Shown one piece after another: positions 48,531 to 57,126 of a stretch of DNA of 64,000 bases. The stretch lies in contig CALJKV010000080.1 of NCBI GenBank assembly GCA_937974245.1, positions 60,295 through 124,294 of the forward strand, given 5' to 3'. The number at the start of each line of letters is the position of its first letter. Position 1 is the stretch's first letter. This DNA is from an uncultured Chloroflexota bacterium (lineage in GTDB: Bacteria > Chloroflexota > Anaerolineae > Aggregatilineales > Phototrophicaceae). The notes under the pieces were generated by a model that saw only the letters and a program-made list of their open reading frames with translations, did no database searches and had not been told where the DNA came from. Both the position numbers and the translations under genes were made by a program.

Positions 48531-49187
48531 TTATCCTTCGCTATCGGGGATGGTCGCCAGCACGGGCAGTTCCAGCGTCCGTTCCACGTCGTCGCGGTGG
48601 CGAATCACACTGCTTTCCAGGAATTCCAGCACAAACACGATGACGCCGCCCAGCAGCAGCCCCAGCACACCCCCGGCGGCGGCGTTAATCGCCGGGCGCG
48701 GGCGCAGCAGATTATAGCGCGGGTCGTCTTGCAGGCGGGCGTCTATCCGGTCTTCGCGGCGGTTCTTCTGGTTCTCTTCGTTGCGGTAGATGACCAGTTC
48801 CTCGCCCCAGGTGCGGGCGACACGGTTCGCCATGTCGCCATTGGTCAGGTCCACATCAATTTGCAGCGACAGACTCAGGTCATCGGCGGCAATCGTCACC
48901 GTGCCCATCAGTTGGTCGGGCGTCATATCGAGTTGGAGCTTATCAATCACCTGGCGGGCGATGAGGCTGCTATCGAGATATTCGCGGAACTGGCTCAACT
49001 GAAATTTACTGGTCTGCGCCAGCCCGAAGTCGCTGCGGGCGGGGATGACCAGCACTTTGACGGTGGAACGGAATACCGGGGTTTCCTGGGCGCTGAGGAC
49101 GTAAGCGGCCCCGGCGGTGAGGACTGCCAGCAGCAGCACGATCCACCCCCGGCGCAGCAGGATACGGCCATATTCAATTAGGTTCAT
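48531..49187 (-). CDS. Wzz/CpsC-like polysaccharide chain-length protein
   Basis: 218 residues from ATG 49187 (GGAG upstream). Two membrane helices flank a periplasmic domain: GWIVLLLAVLTAGAAYVLSA (about 14-33) and GGVLGLLLGGVIVFVLEFLESS (about 170-192). Typical coupling partner of CpsD kinases in polymer length control. A cytosolic tail RDDVERTLELPVLATIP is the common contact segment to the kinase. Confidence 0.88.
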   Translation of the reverse strand: MNLIEYGRILLRRGWIVLLLAVLTAGAAYVLSAQETPVFRSTVKVLVIPARSDFGLAQTSKFQLSQFREYLDSSLIARQVIDKLQLDMTPDQLMGTVTIAADDLSLSLQIDVDLTNGDMANRVARTWGEELVIYRNEENQKNRREDRIDARLQDDPRYNLLRPRPAINAAAGGVLGLLLGGVIVFVLEFLESSVIRHRDDVERTLELPVLATIPDSEG

Positions 49188-49361
49188 ACAGGTTACGCTC
49201 CTGGATACAGGGTTGCGCTGTTCTTCAAACGGCGTCATTGTACCACGTCACCGCGATTCCTGAAGGGCGTTTCGGCAACGGGTGGGCTACGGTGGGGGCG
49301 AGGGTCTGAGCGCACCAATCCCATGAACGCGCCTCATCCCTACATCGGCCCTTATCCCATC

Positions 49362-49370
49362 TGCTATAAT
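49362..49370 (+). promoter_or_regulatory. Extended -10 promoter of elp3
   Basis: TGCTATAAT (-10 box TATAAT at 49365-49370 preceded by TGC). ATG 49377 begins 7 bases after the box, so the message appears leaderless. No clear -35. Confidence 0.55.
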
Positions 49371-49376
49371 GAATCC

Positions 49377-51200
49377 ATGATGCGCCATCAAACTGTACTG
49401 AACCTGGACGACCACCGTGACACGCTGCTCAACATCCTGGAAGCGGTGGTCACGCAAAGCGATCTCTCCAATAAGGGGCTGAACGCGATTCTGCGTGCCT
49501 ACCCCAAAGGCGGGCAGGGCTTCTACAGCCGCGACGAACTCATTTACGCCTACCGGGAACTGGCGGGGACGAACGGCCTGCCGCCCTTTGACGCCGCCAT
49601 TGTCGAACGGCTGCGGCGCAAGCCGGTGCGCACCAGTTCCGGTGTCACGCCCGTCACCGTCCTCACCAAGCCGTTTCCCTGCCCTGGCGAGTGCATCTTC
49701 TGCCCCAACGACGTGCGGATGCCCAAGAGCTACCTTTCCGACGAGCCGGGGGCGCAGCGAGCGGAGCAGAACAGCTTCGACCCGTATTTACAGACCTATA
49801 CCCGACTGCTCTCGTACCACAACACCGGCCACCCCACTGACAAAATCGAGGTGATTATCCTGGGCGGCACCTGGTCGTTTTACCCGGAAAGCTATCAAAT
49901 CTGGTTCGTTAAGCGCGTGTTCGACGCCCTGCATGACTTCGGCGCGGGTATAGACCGCCGCGATGAAGTAGAGGCCGCACTTAAGGCCGGGTCGCAGCTG
50001 CACCCGGCGCACAACACGACGGACGTCACTATTCACGGCGCGACCTTCGACCAGACGTATAACCAGGCCGTGCAATCGGTCTACAAGGATGAAATGCACC
50101 GTTCGCGCGAACTCGCGGCGGCCATCGGCGCAGGCGAACGCGCCCGTTCCCCGATAGATGAGTACGCGACCTGGGGCGAACTGGAAGCCGTCCACAAATT
50201 CAACGAAACCGCGCCCTGCCGCTGTGTCGGGCTGGTGGTGGAAACCCGCCCCGACCATATCAGCGAGGAGGAAGTGCTGCGGGTGCGCCGCCTGGGATGC
50301 ACCAAAGTGCAGATCGGCTTCCAGAGCCTGAATGACGACGTGCTGCGGCTCAATAAACGCGGCCATACGGTTGCGGCTACCCGGCGGGCGGTCAAACTGC
50401 TGCGGCGGGCCGGGTTCAAGATTCACGCCCATTGGATGCCGAATCTCTACGGTTCATCGCCGGAGGCCGACATCGCCGACTATGAAACCCTGTTTGGCGA
50501 ACCGGATTTCCGCCCCGACGAACTGAAAATTTACCCGTGTTCGCTCATCGAAAGCGCCGAACTCATGCAGCGGTATGAAGACGGCTCGTGGCAGCCCTAC
50601 ACCCATGAGGAACTGCTCGACGTGCTGACAGCCTGCTTCCGCTCCACGCCGGAATACTGCCGCCTGACGCGCGTCGTGCGTGATATTCCGTCTACGGATA
50701 TTGTCGTTGGCAACCAGTACACCAATTTCCGCCAGATGGTCGAGGCTGAACTGGCGAAAACCAGCGAAAAGAGCAGCGACATCCGGGCGCGGGAGGTGCG
50801 TTTCCGCAAAGTGCAGTCGGAGGCGCTCACTCTGGATGAACTGTGGTACGACTCCAGCAGCGGGAAGGAAGTCTTTTTGCAGTACATCACGCCGGAGCGC
50901 GACATCGCCGGATTTCTGCGGTTGGCGCTGCCGTTTGACCTGCCGCTCGCGCCGGAACTGCTGGACGCGGCTATGATCCGTGAAGTGCATGTCTACGGGC
51001 AGGCGGTGGATATTGGCGATACGTCCGAAGGGCGGGCGCAGCACGCGGGGCTGGGGACACAGCTCATCGAGCGGGCGGCGGAACTGGCGCGGCGGCGCGG
51101 CTATACGCGACTGGCGGTGATTTCCGCCATCGGCACGCGGGACTACTACCGCAAACGCGGCTTCGTGGATGGCGCGTTGTACCAGGTGCGGGGGTTGTAA
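49377..51200 (+). CDS. elp3: Elp3-family tRNA uridine-34 acetyltransferase (radical SAM + KAT)
   Basis: 607 residues. Radical-SAM part: cluster cysteines Cys102, Cys106, Cys109 (PCPGECIFCPND), then VRRLGCTKVQIGFQS and LYGSSPEADI. C-terminal GNAT-type acetyltransferase with acetyl-CoA loop AGLGTQLIERA and final YYRKRGF. Builds the carboxymethyl side chain on wobble U34 of tRNAs. A bacterial single-subunit Elp3 is established for Dehalococcoides mccartyi, so this fits Chloroflexota. No Elp1/2/4-6 genes are present. The start is set at ATG 49377 (ATG ATG), since the -10 box lies in the longer frame from 49323. Confidence 0.95.
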   Translation: MMRHQTVLNLDDHRDTLLNILEAVVTQSDLSNKGLNAILRAYPKGGQGFYSRDELIYAYRELAGTNGLPPFDAAIVERLRRKPVRTSSGVTPVTVLTKPFPCPGECIFCPNDVRMPKSYLSDEPGAQRAEQNSFDPYLQTYTRLLSYHNTGHPTDKIEVIILGGTWSFYPESYQIWFVKRVFDALHDFGAGIDRRDEVEAALKAGSQLHPAHNTTDVTIHGATFDQTYNQAVQSVYKDEMHRSRELAAAIGAGERARSPIDEYATWGELEAVHKFNETAPCRCVGLVVETRPDHISEEEVLRVRRLGCTKVQIGFQSLNDDVLRLNKRGHTVAATRRAVKLLRRAGFKIHAHWMPNLYGSSPEADIADYETLFGEPDFRPDELKIYPCSLIESAELMQRYEDGSWQPYTHEELLDVLTACFRSTPEYCRLTRVVRDIPSTDIVVGNQYTNFRQMVEAELAKTSEKSSDIRAREVRFRKVQSEALTLDELWYDSSSGKEVFLQYITPERDIAGFLRLALPFDLPLAPELLDAAMIREVHVYGQAVDIGDTSEGRAQHAGLGTQLIERAAELARRRGYTRLAVISAIGTRDYYRKRGFVDGALYQVRGL

Positions 51201-51246
51201 ACCTTATAAACGTAAATCAGGCGGTACGAGAGAATGATAACACCTC

Positions 51247-52236
51247 TTATCCTGGCCTCAATTCGTTAACCTTTGCCTCTGCCGGTTCAATCACCTTTTC
51301 GCTGATTTCCGCGATAAGTTGCGCCTGATCCTGGTACTGGTGAACCTCAAGTACCCAGGGATACCACTGGAAATGTTCAAACATCGCATATTCGTAGCCA
51401 TCAACATGAATAATTGGCTGCACGGCTACAGATGGCAAATTTGGGACAATTGCCTGTAGTTCTTGTGGGATACTCTTGGCATCGGTGATGTCGGCAATAA
51501 TGAACCGTGCCATGTGCGCCAATAGAGAAACGGTTTCTGACAGGCCGCGGCTGGCTGGTTTCTCGAAGTCAAATAAAATCGGGACGTAATTGCGCTTACG
51601 TAGTTCATCCCGGATGGCATCTAAAACAGCTTTCCGTTCATCTGCGAAACGTCCCAGGATAAGTACGGCCTTCTTACCAACAGTGTCAATAACGTCTCGT
51701 AATTTCTCATTATGAATCAGCAGATAGATAAACTGCGCCACTTCAAGATTGTCTACTGTAACAACGGGTTGACCCTCTTGTGTGATAATCAGGTCTTGCT
51801 GTATAGTCCCTTCAAGCTGAGCATCCCACACGGAAATCCCGTATATTCTGCAATTGGTAAAATTGGCTTTGGATAGATTGGCTTGCACAAGATTTGCTAC
51901 GTACATTTTTGCCCCACGCAGGTCTGCTCCGCTTAGGTTTGCCTTGTGCAAATTGGCCTCCAAGAGATTTGCCTCACGCAGGTCTGCTCCGCTTAGGTTT
52001 GTCTCGAATAAATCCACTCCGCACAAAATTGCCCCACTTAGGTTTGCCTTACTCAGATTTGCCCAGTGCAGGTCTACTTCGAGTAAGTTTGCTCCACTCA
52101 AATTTGCTCCACTTAGATTCTGACTGAATAGGAGTGCTTCTTTTAAGTCAGGATGTATATCTGGGTTATCTTCTCGCCATTTATTCCAGGCTTCTACACC
52201 TTGCTTCAGAATTGCCAGCTGTTCATCGTTTGCCAT
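51247..52236 (-). CDS. Pentapeptide-repeat protein fused to TIR-like domain
   Basis: 329 residues from ATG 52236 (AGAGGGT upstream). Helical N-terminus (EQLAILKQGVEAWNKWREDNP), pentapeptide repeats of A(D/N)LSx type at about 38-130 that form a square beta-helix, a linker, and a C-terminal alpha/beta domain at about 188-320: KKAVLILGRFADERKAVLDAIRDELRKRNYVPILFDF, then HMARFIIADITDAKSIPQELQAIVP. The S-x-x-x-EL pattern around Glu259 resembles the TIR catalytic Glu motif. Similar fusions occur in cyanobacteria and Chloroflexota. An NAD-consuming or nucleotide-sensing role, possibly in defence, is inference. Apparently a single-gene unit. Confidence 0.8.
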   Translation of the reverse strand: MANDEQLAILKQGVEAWNKWREDNPDIHPDLKEALLFSQNLSGANLSGANLLEVDLHWANLSKANLSGAILCGVDLFETNLSGADLREANLLEANLHKANLSGADLRGAKMYVANLVQANLSKANFTNCRIYGISVWDAQLEGTIQQDLIITQEGQPVVTVDNLEVAQFIYLLIHNEKLRDVIDTVGKKAVLILGRFADERKAVLDAIRDELRKRNYVPILFDFEKPASRGLSETVSLLAHMARFIIADITDAKSIPQELQAIVPNLPSVAVQPIIHVDGYEYAMFEHFQWYPWVLEVHQYQDQAQLIAEISEKVIEPAEAKVNELRPG

Positions 52237-52321
52237 TGTGATACCCTCTGCTTTGTTGCTCCCCGCTATATTGGCGAGGTGGTTACCACCCTCATTAAAT
52301 TGTAGCACGCCCGGCATGTTC

Positions 52322-52530
52322 TGACCCCTCCCCAGCCCTCCTTCGAGGGGACGTGTGTCCCCGTCTCAGTCGCCGCAAACGGGTGAAATAACCCCTCCCC
52401 AGCCCTCCCCGCCAACGGGGAGGGAGCCGGTTCTGCAATACGTGTTCCGCCCCCGCTGGCGGCGACCGAAGGAAGGGTTAGGCGGGGGTTCTCGCTGGCG
52501 GTGACCGGAGGAAAGGCCAGGACGGGGGTC
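52322..52530. repeat. R6 repeat cluster
   Basis: Inverted relative to the copies at 22606 and 59078. Contains two versions of the block GGCGGCGACCGAAGGAAGGG / GGCGGTGACCGGAGGAAAGG plus CCCCTCCCCAGCCCTCC arms. Separates the TIR-like gene from the regulator fragment. Confidence 0.5.
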
Positions 52531-52590
52531 AAGCCAAAAGCATCCCTGTGCAATTTCCTTTGGACGCAATCGCCCTGAAGGCCGCCGAAC

Positions 52591-52778
52591 CTACGCCTCG
52601 AACTTGTAGCCCACGCCCCACACGGTCTGGATGAAGACCGGGTTGGCCGGGTCAGGTTCGATCTTCTCGCGCAGGCGGCGCACACGCACCGCCACCGTGC
52701 TGGGGTCGCCAAAGAAGGAGTAGCCCCACACCTGGTCGAGCAGTTGATCGCGGGAAAAAACCTGGCGCGGGCGGCTGG
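52591..52778 (-). pseudogene. Orphan 3' fragment of an OmpR-type response regulator
   Basis: 188 bases equivalent to the last 62 codons plus stop of the regulator at 45703-45890, about 93 percent identical by direct comparison (about 13 differences, most silent; three residue changes, Ala-Ser, Thr-Ala and His-Arg). It encodes the DNA-binding recognition half, RQVFSRDQLLDQVWGY to VWGVGYKFEA, with no receiver and no normal start. The identity stops at 52778 in GCGGCTGG. An open frame continues upstream to 52923 through unrelated Pro/Ser/Gly-rich sequence and is unlikely to be expressed. Silent-biased divergence suggests origin from a second functional copy. Confidence 0.85.
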
Positions 52779-52900
52779 TTCGCTTGTCCGCCGTTGGAGG
52801 CTGTTTCGGGCAGGGCGGCAGGCCTTTTTGGCTGCCTCCCCTCCCTCCTGAAGTTACTGTCGCTCCCTCAGCCGTTGGCGGAGAGCTGAGGGAGAACTGA

Positions 52901-52950
52901 AGGTTTGGAAGGAGTGAGGTCAAGCATCAACGTGATTTTACGGATAGATA
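52901..52950. repeat. R3 terminus (inverted)
   Basis: AGGTTTGGAAGGAGTGAGGT, then GCATCAACGTGATTTTACGGATA. This is the inverted match to the left end of the element at 6408. Its opposite end was not found. Confidence 0.5.
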
Positions 52951-53012
52951 CTCAGGGGAAAGCATGCTGTTTGCAGAACATGTTGTGGGTGTTGGTGCCA
53001 AAAAGAAGAAGA

Positions 53013-53085
53013 TGCCCCCGGCAGGACTCGAACCTGCGACCACCCGCTTAGGACGCGGAGACTCTCGCCTCTGAGTTACGGGGGC
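53013..53085 (-). tRNA. tRNA-Arg (anticodon CCT)
   Basis: 73 bases folding as a full cloverleaf: acceptor GCCCCCG/CGGGGGC, D stem ACTC/GAGT, anticodon stem TCCGC/GCGGG with loop GTCCTAA (anticodon CCT, reads AGG), T arm GCAGG-TTCGAGT-CCTGC, discriminator A. The 3' CCA is not encoded. It lies between an R3 terminus and an R5 copy, so it could be a site of past insertions, but no att-type repeat of its 3' end was seen. Confidence 0.95.
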
Positions 53086-53158
53086 AATCTTCTTTCATTA
53101 TAACATGCTGGCGGAGCAGGTCAACCAGTGATTGGAGCGTTCGATAAAAGGGGTCAGT

Positions 53159-53372
53159 CGCCGCCAGGGGATTTATCCCCTGATAAGTCCAGCGGAGAGA
53201 CTCCCCAGACTGGAAGCCCTGGGTCTGGTTGGTAAGTCCGGCGGACGCCAAGAATGGCGTCCTGATGAGTGGCAATCACCGCGTTCATTTTATAAAAGGC
53301 ATAAACCGGCTGGGATCGTTCAATGCCCACGCCACCCCGTGAATAGGGCTTCCCCGAACCTCTTGCCGGGGG
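53159..53372. repeat. Dispersed repeat R5, second copy
   Basis: Shares ordered blocks with 13611-13779 and contains the hairpin GGACGCCA-AGAA-TGGCGTCC (53243-53262). Confidence 0.55.
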
Positions 53373-53431
53373 GATTCCATCCCTGGGACGAAGTGAAACC
53401 ACTGATTTTGCTGAAACCCAACGCAGCGGCC

Positions 53432-54727
53432 TCACCGGGCGGCGCTGGGGGCGGGCTGCGCCAGAGGAGGCGTCACCCGTTTCCCGGCGGGCAGCCCGAA
53501 GGCCAGCACACCGGCCACGACAATCGCCAGTGCCACCACCTGGAATGCCGGTTCCAGGCCGAGTGTGTCGGAGATATTGCCCATCACGAAGCTGCCGAGT
53601 GCGCCGGAGCCGAAGATAAAACCGAGCGCGACGCCGGATGCCGTCGCCTTGCCGAACGGCAGGAGTTCCTGTGTCAGCACCACAATCAGGCTGTGGGTCG
53701 AACCGCTCAGGCCGCCAGCAGCGATAGCGAAGACAAACGCCAGCACGCCATCCACGCCCGGCAGCAGGAAGAAGGCTGGTGCCGCCAGGATAAGGGTGAC
53801 GGCGATTACGTAGCGCCGCTGGAAGCGATCCGCCAGCGAACCGACGTAAATCCCCGCCAGCCCGGAAGCCAGCCAGAATGAACTGGTGATCAGGCCGTAC
53901 TGCGCGGCGTTCCAGCCTTTTTGCTGGAATAGTACCGGGATAAACGCCACCGACCCCGGTTGTGCCAGGCTGCGCAGCACCACCAGTACCGCCAGCAGCA
54001 GGATCGGCTGATAGGCGATGGCCTTGCGTTGGACGGTATGTGTCGCGCTCTGGGCTGTCCGCGCCCGCGACTCACGGTGGCTGTGGCGGGAAGGCAGCAC
54101 CAGCGCCATAAACACCGCCGGGGGGATGAGCAGCAGGCCGAGCAGAAAGATCGGGTTGATGCTGCCCCGCTCGAGCAGCAGGCCGGAAAGCGGCGGGTTC
54201 AGGGCGGCGGTGAAAGTTGCATTGTGCGTGCTGAGCGTCGCGTTCAGGAGCGCCCCGGCGATGGCCGGCCCCAGCGCCAGCCCGAACTGCCCCATAAAGA
54301 AGAAAATGGAGGTATCGCGGGCGGCATGATGCGGGTCGCCTTCGGAAGCATACATCGCCCCTACCGGGTGAAATGCCCCGCTGCCCAACGCCATAATGAC
54401 AAAGGGAATCATCATCAGCCAGAACTGGCCGGTCTGCTGGGCAAGCAGCAGCGACAGCATGAGCAGCGAGCCTGTCCAGGCCACGCCGCCCGCGCCCAAC
54501 CAGCGCCCGCCGCTGCGATCCGCCAGCCAGCCGAATAAGGGTTGGCTTAACGCCCCTGCTAACTGCGCCAGCCCGACGGCCAGCCCGATCTGCGTATTGC
54601 TGATGGGCAGCACATAGGCGCTCATGAAGGCCAGCAGCACCGGCCCCATACTCATGTAAATGTCGTTGACCATGTGGCCGCTGCCGACGGCCCAGAATAA
54701 GCGACTGCGCGGTAAGTTCCCAATCAT
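53432..54727 (-). CDS. MFS transporter, fosmidomycin-resistance (Fsr)-like
   Basis: 431 residues, 12 membrane segments. N-terminal GHMVNDIYMSMGPVLLAFMSAYV fits the GH-x-x-x-D signature of Fsr-like transporters; motif A region is GWLADRSGGRWLGAGG. It also carries HPVGAMYASEGDP, the segment between helices 3 and 4. Probably a drug or metabolite efflux pump; the real substrate is unknown. GGTGATTATCA precedes the ATG. Confidence 0.9.
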   Translation of the reverse strand: MIGNLPRSRLFWAVGSGHMVNDIYMSMGPVLLAFMSAYVLPISNTQIGLAVGLAQLAGALSQPLFGWLADRSGGRWLGAGGVAWTGSLLMLSLLLAQQTGQFWLMMIPFVIMALGSGAFHPVGAMYASEGDPHHAARDTSIFFFMGQFGLALGPAIAGALLNATLSTHNATFTAALNPPLSGLLLERGSINPIFLLGLLLIPPAVFMALVLPSRHSHRESRARTAQSATHTVQRKAIAYQPILLLAVLVVLRSLAQPGSVAFIPVLFQQKGWNAAQYGLITSSFWLASGLAGIYVGSLADRFQRRYVIAVTLILAAPAFFLLPGVDGVLAFVFAIAAGGLSGSTHSLIVVLTQELLPFGKATASGVALGFIFGSGALGSFVMGNISDTLGLEPAFQVVALAIVVAGVLAFGLPAGKRVTPPLAQPAPSAAR

Positions 54728-54935
54728 TGATAATCACCGTGTTATTGTGCTATTGTGCGTGGACGCCGTTATCATCCCGTTTTACGGAAACGGAGTCAAT
54801 ATCCCCCATCGTGAATTGGTTTACAACCATGAGAAGTTCCTGAAGGTCGCCCCTGCCCGCTGTAAGAATCCCCGGCAAGAGCATCTCTGAATGGCAAGGG
54901 GGTTCTGTTGTTACGAAATGGGAGGAGGTTGTTTT

Positions 54936-56120
54936 ATGATGGTCAAACGCATCGTATTATGGGGACTGGTGCTGGTCAGTGTCGCGCTTTTCACGCTTAC
55001 CACCGGGCCGGCGGGCGCGCAGCTTTCGTGCGACGACCCGTTCGGCGGCCTTGCCAACACACCGCGCAATCTGAACTTCTGGGAGAAGACCGACTTCTGC
55101 CAGACGAGCATTGACTACAGCGAGGTGCTTTCCGGCGGGCCGCCGCCGAACGGCATTCCGCCGCTGGGTTTCCCCGGCCTGCCCGACCCGAAATTCGATA
55201 GTATCCGCGCCGCCCAATCGTGGCTGGTGGACGAATCGCCGGTCATCGCGGTGGCGATCGGGGATGAGGCGCGGGCCTACCCGCTGGCGATCCTCATCTG
55301 GCATGAGATCGTGAACGACACGCTGGGCGACGTGCCCATCGCCGTCACCTTCTGTCCGCTGTGTAACAGTTCGCTGGTATTTGACCGGCGCGTGGGCGAC
55401 AGTGTGCTGGCGTTCGGCACCACCGGCAATCTGCGCAACAGTGACCTGATTATGTGGGACAACCAGACGCAAAGCTGGTGGCAGCAGTTCACCGGGGAAG
55501 GCATTGTCGGGGCATACACCGGGACACAGTTGGAATTGGTCGCGTCGCAGATGGTCGGCTTCGGCCAGTTTGCCACGCAGTACCCCGATGGGCGGGTGCT
55601 GACCCGCGACACAACTTTCGGGCGTGATTACGGCCTCAACCCGTACCCCGAATACGACAGCCGCAGCACGCCCTACACGTTTTATACCGGCGCAATAGAT
55701 GACCGCCTGCCCACGATGGAGCGGGTGCTGGCGGGGCTGGTCGGTGGAGCGCCGGTGGCCTACCCGTTTTCGGCGCTGGCGGGGGTGTTCGTGGTCAACG
55801 ACACGGTGAGTGAACAGGCTGTCGTCGCCTTCTGGCAACCGGGTGTGAAAAGTGCCCTGGGTGACCCGGTGATTGACAACAGCCAGGACATCGGCACGGC
55901 GGCGCTCTTCAGCCGGGAACTGGACGGGCAGACGCTCACTTTCACTGCCGATGAAAACGGCACGATTCAGGACGCCGAGACGGGCAGCACCTGGAACGCC
56001 TTCGGCACGGCCATCGCAGGCGACCTGGCGGGGAGCCAACTACGCCAACTGAACGCTGCGCCGCACTTCTGGTTCGCGTGGTCGGCCTTCCACCCCGATA
56101 CCACCATGTACGGGGAGTAA
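54936..56120 (+). CDS. Exported DUF3179-domain protein
   Basis: 394 residues. Signal peptide (residues about 1-30, ending PAGAQ) and a DUF3179 domain, recognised by AVAIGDEARAYPLAILIWHEIVNDTLGDVPIAVTFCPLCNSSLVFDRRV, LWDNQTQSWWQQF-like MWDNQTQSWWQQF and FAWSAFHPDTTMYG. The CPLC motif is a candidate thiol or metal site. Members are common in Chloroflexota and haloarchaea and have no known function. The start at 54936 is set by GGGAGGAGG about 8 bases upstream. Confidence 0.88.
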   Translation: MMVKRIVLWGLVLVSVALFTLTTGPAGAQLSCDDPFGGLANTPRNLNFWEKTDFCQTSIDYSEVLSGGPPPNGIPPLGFPGLPDPKFDSIRAAQSWLVDESPVIAVAIGDEARAYPLAILIWHEIVNDTLGDVPIAVTFCPLCNSSLVFDRRVGDSVLAFGTTGNLRNSDLIMWDNQTQSWWQQFTGEGIVGAYTGTQLELVASQMVGFGQFATQYPDGRVLTRDTTFGRDYGLNPYPEYDSRSTPYTFYTGAIDDRLPTMERVLAGLVGGAPVAYPFSALAGVFVVNDTVSEQAVVAFWQPGVKSALGDPVIDNSQDIGTAALFSRELDGQTLTFTADENGTIQDAETGSTWNAFGTAIAGDLAGSQLRQLNAAPHFWFAWSAFHPDTTMYGE

Positions 56121-56169
56121 CCACGTCGCGCCGGTTCACGTTAAAATCCTACCGTACAGAAAACTCATC

Positions 56170-56226
56170 TGCCGGGTATTCAAATGCCCGGCACTCCAAT
56201 CTGGACGGGACAGGCCCTGTCCCTAC
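56170..56226. repeat. R2 double hairpin
   Basis: CTGCCGGGTATT..AATGCCCGGCA and GGGACAGG-C-CCTGTCCC. Its end supplies the TAG stop of modB. Confidence 0.55.
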
Positions 56227-57023
56227 GCTTTCTCCTGCCGCAGCAGCCAGCGGGAGAGCAGCAGCGCCGCCAGCGCCATGCCCACCAGCAGCAGCCCCGT
56301 CCAGACCGCCGCATCCAGGTCGCGTTCCAGGATGTTGTAGACCAGCAGCGGCATGGTCTGGGTGCGGCCTTGCAGACTCCCGGCGAAGAGGATCGTCGCG
56401 CCGAATTCCCCTAACGCCCGCGCCCAACTGAGCACCAGCCCCGCCGCCAGCGCCTGCGCCGAAAGCGGCAGCGTAATCCGCCAGAACAGGGTGAACCCAC
56501 CGGCACCATCCACCCGTGCCGCCTCTTCCACTTCCTGGGGGATGCTCTGGAAACCGAGCTGCGCGGTTTGCAGGTAAAAGGGCGCGGAGACGAAGGTCTG
56601 GGCGATGACCACCGCCGCCGTACTGAACGGCAGGTTGATGCCCAGCATATCCAGCGCCGGGCCGAACAGACCGCGCCGCCCAAAGGTGATGAGCAGCGCC
56701 AGCCCGGCCACTGCCGGGGGCAGCACCAGCGGCAGTTGAATTAGAATAGCGAGCAGCCCTTTGAGGGGAAAGCGCCAGCGAGCCATGATATAGGCCAGGG
56801 GCGTGCCGAGCAGCGCCGTGAGCAGGACGGTGAGCGCCGTCGTCACCAGGCTCAGGTAGAGCGCCTCGGTGATGCCCATACCCGGCAGCCCTTCCCAGGC
56901 ACGCGATTCGAGGCCATGCAGCGCCAGCGCGACCAGGGGCAGCACCAGCAGCAGCATGAACAGTGTCCCGGCAGTCAGCAGGGCGATTCTGCCGGGCGAA
57001 CGGTAAAACGGGCGGGTGGGCAT
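56223..57023 (-). CDS. modB: Molybdate-type ABC permease (ModB-like)
   Basis: 266 residues, five or six membrane segments. EAARVDGAGGFTLFWRITLPLSAQALAAGLVLSWARALGEFGATILFAGSLQGRTQTMPL is the ModB cytoplasmic contact plus the Gly-Glu-Phe-Gly helix. Transports molybdate or tungstate. Neither a ModA nor a ModC gene lies beside it, so it must work with unlinked partners or be a relic. The C-terminus ends at an R2 repeat edge. It lies 70 bases from the 34-bp repeat at 57093. Confidence 0.9.
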   Translation of the reverse strand: MPTRPFYRSPGRIALLTAGTLFMLLLVLPLVALALHGLESRAWEGLPGMGITEALYLSLVTTALTVLLTALLGTPLAYIMARWRFPLKGLLAILIQLPLVLPPAVAGLALLITFGRRGLFGPALDMLGINLPFSTAAVVIAQTFVSAPFYLQTAQLGFQSIPQEVEEAARVDGAGGFTLFWRITLPLSAQALAAGLVLSWARALGEFGATILFAGSLQGRTQTMPLLVYNILERDLDAAVWTGLLLVGMALAALLLSRWLLRQEKA

Positions 57024-57092
57024 AGGCAGTTCCGGTCAAGGGGTCTCAATGGACGAGCGCAGTTACAGCAGCGCACTTTTGCCATTCTAGCA

Positions 57093-57126
57093 CGCACGAT
57101 GTTACAAAACGATGACGTTTTGCCAC
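57093..57126. repeat. 34-bp direct repeat, copy 1 (with CAAAACG/CGTTTTG dyad)
   Basis: Identical to 58530-58563. Includes the dyad CAAAACG-ATGA-CGTTTTG. Followed 30 bases later by GTACAATACGG, a -10-like box, as is copy 2. Confidence 0.9.

Noticed and set aside
51854..52127. Plus-strand Arg/Ser/Pro-rich frames with periodic repeats
   Set aside because: Periodicity is the pentapeptide repeat of the minus-strand gene read backwards; not a gene or CRISPR array.
52591..52923. 110-residue intact small regulator
   Set aside because: Only the last 62 residues match a regulator; the N-terminal part is unrelated repeat sequence, so it is called a fragment.
53013..53085. Integration site at tRNA-Arg
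   Set aside because: No direct repeat of the tRNA 3' end and no integrase gene within the window.
56149..57039. 296-residue minus-strand frame overlapping modB
   Set aside because: Frame-shifted shadow, Ala/Gly/Arg-rich; modB frame has ModB motifs.
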